Assembly: GCA_903930745.1 (NCBI GenBank)
Contig: CAIYZX010000118.1
Location: 1 to 8,535 of the forward strand
Direction of reading: 5' to 3'
From: an uncultured Chloroflexota bacterium
GTDB taxonomy: Bacteria > Chloroflexota > Limnocylindria > Limnocylindrales > CSP1-4
DNA: 8,535 bases
A program made the translations under genes and the position numbers. Under the pieces are notes generated by a model that was not told the origin of the DNA, made no database searches, and saw only the letters and a program-made list of their open reading frames with translations. Position 1 is the stretch's first letter; each line of letters opens with the position of its first letter. Below are positions 6,138-8,535 of the stretch, piece by piece.

Positions 6138-6812
6138 TCAGGGGAGCTGGCGGACGATGTCGGTGGCGGTCTTCTCGTCTGTCAGCAGGATCATGAACAT
6201 CATGTCGTCCTTCAGGTAGTAGAAGGCCCCGAAGCCCATCGCAGCCTGGCCGTAGACGTCCTTGCCGGCGACGCTGGTCTTGGGCATGTCCGTGACGCCG
6301 TCGGCAGCGTCACCCGCCCATTTCGTGGCCGCCACGCCCTCCACCTGGATGACGTAGACGAAGCCGCCGGCCGTGTTGGAGGAGTCGGCCGGCGATGCGA
6401 TGGCGAAGTTGAGGTCGTTCAGGGTCTTGCCGTTGTCCTTGAGCAGCTTGTTGAGCGTGGTCTCGTCCAGGCCGCTCATCATCCCGTAGACGCCGAACTG
6501 GTCGCCGTTGAAGCCCGCCCGGTTGTAGGTGATCCCGTTCGCCTCGCGGGGAAGGAGCTTGGCAAGGTCCGTGAGGGTCTCGGGATCCTCGCCGGTGGTG
6601 CCGCTCCCGGACCCGTCGTCCGTGGCGTCGGGTGCCTCCGTGACCTCCGCCGGCTGCTCCGTGACCTCGGGTGCCTCCGTGACCTCGGCGGGCTGGTGCG
6701 TGGCCGGCTGCTCGGTGGCGCCGTCGTTGCCGGTGCCGCCGGCGCCGCCGCAGGCGGCGAGCAGGACGGAGAGCCCGAGGACTCCCGCGATGAGGAGGCG
6801 CTTCGTCGTCAT
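6138..6812 (-). CDS. Exported lipoprotein, function unknown
   Basis: This 224-aa protein begins at ATG 6810-6812, with AAAGGGG (6822-6828 on the plus strand) about nine bases upstream as its ribosome binding site. The signal peptide (KR, then a hydrophobic stretch to VLLAAC) ends at lipidated Cys21. Residues 22-75 are a flexible, acidic Thr/Pro/Glu/Gly linker containing a 13-residue tandem repeat (PAEVTEAPEVTEQ, then PAEVTEAPDATDD). The folded part, about 78-224, starts LTDLAKLLP and has alternating strands and helices (ITYNRAGFNG, FVYVIQVEGV, AFYYLKDDMMFMILL). It has no cysteine after Cys21 and no recognisable catalytic motif. The repeated element 'G..V....V.G..AT..' and the closing TATDIVRQLP resemble small secreted binding domains, but I cannot name a family. 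It stands alone, convergent with the protease operon and divergent from kamA, so context gives no firm role. Confidence 0.85.
   Translation of the reverse strand: MTTKRLLIAGVLGLSVLLAACGGAGGTGNDGATEQPATHQPAEVTEAPEVTEQPAEVTEAPDATDDGSGSGTTGEDPETLTDLAKLLPREANGITYNRAGFNGDQFGVYGMMSGLDETTLNKLLKDNGKTLNDLNFAIASPADSSNTAGGFVYVIQVEGVAATKWAGDAADGVTDMPKTSVAGKDVYGQAAMGFGAFYYLKDDMMFMILLTDEKTATDIVRQLP
6619..6696. repeat. 39-bp tandem repeat, two copies, inside the lipoprotein linker
   Basis: Positions 6619-6657 and 6658-6696 match at 34 of 39 bases by hand alignment, with a perfect 20-base core (6628-6647 and 6667-6686). The period is 13 codons, so the repeat lengthens the acidic Pro/Thr/Glu linker of the minus-strand lipoprotein without shifting the frame. 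A decayed third copy may start at 6697. Confidence 0.8.
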
Positions 6813-6946
6813 GTGCTGTGGCCCCTTTCATGGTCGTGCTGTCCGCGCCGGCCGCGCACGCGCGCAGGTCCCCCGGGATGGAACGAACGGACTGTACGGC
6901 GTTTCGCTCGCACGCGCCCCGCGATTCGTCCCACAGCGCGCACTCG

Positions 6947-6976
6947 TGGACGCTGCCCTGCGCCACCCGCTATGAT
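6947..6976 (+). promoter_or_regulatory. Putative sigma-70-type promoter of kamA
   Basis: TGGACG (6947-6952, four of six bases of TTGACA) and TATGAT (6971-6976, five of six bases of TATAAT) are separated by 18 bases. They lie in the 249-base divergent gap before kamA, predicting a transcript start near 6983 and a leader of about 80 bases. This is the best promoter match in the window. The -10 falls exactly on an in-frame ATG (6972), which argues against translation starting there. Confidence 0.55.
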
Positions 6977-6989
6977 CGCGCTCCATTCA

Positions 6990-7012
6990 GGGTGCATAGG
7001 ATTTATGCGTCC
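6990..7012 (+). other. Possible hairpin in the kamA leader
   Basis: GGGTGCAT (6990-6997) can pair with ATGCGTCC (7005-7012) over 8 bp, including two G-T wobbles, around the loop AGGATTT. It begins just after the predicted transcript start and covers the in-frame ATG at 7005. The leader is too short for a lysine riboswitch. Its function is unknown and it may be chance. Confidence 0.25.
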
Positions 7013-7050
7013 CGGCCGTCTCGGGGGCGTGACCCGGACAGCGCAGCATC

Positions 7051-7056
7051 GGGAGG
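7051..7056 (+). promoter_or_regulatory. Ribosome binding site that sets the kamA start
   Basis: GGGAGG lies 5 bases before GTG 7062 and 8 bases before GTG 7065, while the in-frame ATG codons at 6972 and 7005 have no well-spaced site (7005 has AGGA only three bases away). This favours a GTG start at 7062 or 7065 over a longer protein. Confidence 0.65.
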
Positions 7057-7061
7057 TCCAA

Positions 7062-8534
7062 GTGGTGGAGGAGAAGCCCGCGAGCGGGCTCGTGGCGGCT
7101 GAGACGCCGTGGGTGAACCCGCGTGATCCCGCCCGCCGCCTGGGACCGGACGGTCGTCCGGCCGTGAGCCGGCGCGCCCCGCTCTGGGAGGACGTCCCGG
7201 ACGAGAAGTGGAACGACTGGCGCTGGCAGCTCTCCAACCGCGTCAACGACCTCGAGGACTTCGAGAAGATCCTGACGCTGACGGACGAGGAGCGCGAGGG
7301 GCTCTCCGCGCCGGACAAGTTCCGCGTGGACATCACGCCGTACTTCGTCTCGCTCATCGACCCCGAGGATCCCAACGATCCCATCCGCCGCCAGACGATC
7401 CCGCTGGGCCGCGAGCTCCGCGCCTTCACCGGGATGATGGAGGACTCCCTCGCGGAGGACCGGCACTCCCCGGTCCCGGGTCTCGTGCACCGCTACCCGG
7501 ACCGCGTCCTGATGCTGATCACCACGCAGTGCGCGGTCTACTGCCGGTACTGCACGCGAGCGCGGATCGTGGGCGACCCGTCGCAGAACTTCAACCGAAA
7601 GGAGCACGAGGCGCAGCTGGAGTACATCCGCAACAACCCGCAGATCCGCGACGTGCTGATCAGCGGTGGCGATGCGCTCACGCTGGCCCCGAAGCTGCTG
7701 GAGGGCGCGCTCCGGGCCCTGCGCGAGATCCCGCACGTGGAGATCGTCCGCATCGGCTCCCGCGTGCCGGTGTTCATGCCGCAGCGCATCGATGACGAGC
7801 TCTGCGAGATGCTCGCCAAGTACCACCCGCTCTGGCTGAACATCCACGTCAACCACCCGAACGAGATCACGCCGGAGCTCTCCCGGGCGTGCGACCGCCT
7901 CACGCGCGCGGGCATCCCGCTGGGCAACCAGTCCGTCCTGCTGGCCGGGGTCAACGACTGCGTCCACACGCAGCGCGAGCTGGTCCACCGCCTGGTGGAG
8001 AACCGGGTCCGGCCGTACTACCTGTACCAGTGCGACCTGGTGGAGGGCGCCGGCCACTTCCGCACGCCGGTGGGCAAGGGCCTGGAGATCCTGGAGGGCC
8101 TGCGCGGCCACACGTCCGGGTACGCCGTGCCGCAGTACATCGTGGATGCCCCCGGCGGCGGCGGGAAGATCCCGGTGATGCCGAACTACGTGGTGAGCTA
8201 CTCAGACCACAAGGTGATCCTCCGCAACTACGAGGGCTACATCACCACGTACGAGGAGCCCACGGACTACCACGCGCACGACTCGTCGTCCTGCAAGTAC
8301 TGCCAGCACCCTCGCCCGGAGCCGGGCCAGGAGGGCATCTCCGGGCTGCTGGACGGGAAGAGGATGTGGATCGAGCCCGCGGGGTTCGAGCAGACGCACC
8401 TCCGCGGCGCCACCGAGGCGCACCGCCTGAAGGACCCGGCCAAGTGGCAGCCGCTGGGCGTGGGGGTCATCGAGGGGCAGGCCACGGAGCCGGTCCCCGC
8501 TCCCCGGCGCCTGCCGGTGGTGGAGGAGCCGTAG
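7062..8534 (+). CDS. kamA: Lysine 2,3-aminomutase (radical SAM, PLP-dependent)
   Basis: The 490-aa product converts L-lysine to L-beta-lysine in the cytoplasm using a [4Fe-4S] cluster, S-adenosylmethionine and pyridoxal phosphate. The cluster motif is C-x3-C-x2-C (Cys157, Cys161, Cys164). The PLP lysine is Lys369 in DAPGGGGK. Asp325 (YQCDL) and Asp362 (VDAPGG) match the two aspartates that hold the substrate's side-chain amine in the Clostridium subterminale enzyme (Asp293, Asp330 as I recall); glutamate aminomutases differ there. All these residues, and Cys300, sit at a constant offset of 32, so the core has no net insertion. Of the C-terminal zinc cysteines only C-x2-C (Cys411, Cys414) remains, after a two-residue insertion. 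A 32-residue N-terminal extension and a tail of roughly 40 residues make it longer than the 416-aa clostridial enzyme, and much longer than EpmB. The start is GTG 7062 or 7065 after GGGAGG; ATG 7005 would add 19 residues. The stop is one base from the window edge, so downstream partners are unseen. Confidence 0.96.
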   Translation: MVEEKPASGLVAAETPWVNPRDPARRLGPDGRPAVSRRAPLWEDVPDEKWNDWRWQLSNRVNDLEDFEKILTLTDEEREGLSAPDKFRVDITPYFVSLIDPEDPNDPIRRQTIPLGRELRAFTGMMEDSLAEDRHSPVPGLVHRYPDRVLMLITTQCAVYCRYCTRARIVGDPSQNFNRKEHEAQLEYIRNNPQIRDVLISGGDALTLAPKLLEGALRALREIPHVEIVRIGSRVPVFMPQRIDDELCEMLAKYHPLWLNIHVNHPNEITPELSRACDRLTRAGIPLGNQSVLLAGVNDCVHTQRELVHRLVENRVRPYYLYQCDLVEGAGHFRTPVGKGLEILEGLRGHTSGYAVPQYIVDAPGGGGKIPVMPNYVVSYSDHKVILRNYEGYITTYEEPTDYHAHDSSSCKYCQHPRPEPGQEGISGLLDGKRMWIEPAGFEQTHLRGATEAHRLKDPAKWQPLGVGVIEGQATEPVPAPRRLPVVEEP

Positions 8535-8535
8535 C

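Noticed and set aside
6877..6910. Minus-strand TACAGT as a -10 for the lipoprotein gene
   Set aside because: No acceptable -35 lies 16-19 bases upstream, so the promoter of that gene remains unassigned.
5916..7061. In-frame 5' extension of kamA back to 5916
   Set aside because: The frame stays open only because of high GC. It would cross the hairpin terminator, the whole opposite-strand lipoprotein gene and the kamA promoter. The family's conserved N-terminal region begins near 7170 and a ribosome site precedes GTG 7062.
6983..7061. Lysine riboswitch before kamA
   Set aside because: The leader is about 80 bases, less than half the usual size of that riboswitch, and none of its conserved core could be found.
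6987..8111. Minus-strand open frame of 374 codons
   Set aside because: It is antisense to kamA, whose identity is certain, and its product has no recognisable motif.

Overview
This is a GC-rich stretch (roughly 70% G+C by eye, strongly G/C-ending codons, several GTG starts) of a bacterial chromosome. Two lipoprotein signal peptides and the overall protein style would fit a Chloroflexota-type or actinobacterial-type genome, but nothing here fixes the taxon. I see no tRNA, rRNA, CRISPR array, insertion sequence or phage gene. No gap between genes exceeds 250 bases.

Layout, left to right. Positions 1-2156 (minus strand) hold an RND-superfamily MMPL exporter that loses its last few residues at the window edge. 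It is divergent from a 111-aa three-helix membrane protein of unknown function (2374-2709), which ends in a good intrinsic terminator. From 2896 to 6028 three plus-strand genes overlap by 4, 4 and at most 1 base at their stop/start junctions and must form one operon. They are a PrsW-like polytopic membrane protein with an N-terminal Cys/His zinc-finger-like motif, a membrane-anchored exported protein, and a lipoprotein trypsin/HtrA-like serine protease with an intact His-Asp-Ser triad and a C-terminal carboxypeptidase-regulatory-like domain. A 14-bp hairpin separates this operon from a convergent minus-strand lipoprotein gene (6138-6812). A divergent promoter region then leads to a complete lysine 2,3-aminomutase gene (kamA, 7062-8534).

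How the genes may work together. The three-gene operon is the most interesting unit. Its PrsW-like protein keeps the family scaffold (the EPEPR segment and the DGVIYG...GLGYA segment) but appears to lack the catalytic glutamates and histidine, so it looks like a pseudoprotease. It is translationally coupled to an anchored extracytoplasmic protein and to an active-looking surface protease. I infer a membrane-associated proteolysis or envelope-sensing module in which the zinc-finger/PrsW-like protein senses or scaffolds and the lipoprotease cuts; no function has been shown. KamA is independent. It keeps the radical-SAM cysteines, the PLP lysine and the two substrate aspartates that mark lysine rather than glutamate aminomutases, so it should make L-beta-lysine, probably for a compatible solute or a lysine degradation route. 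Its partner gene, if any, lies outside the window.
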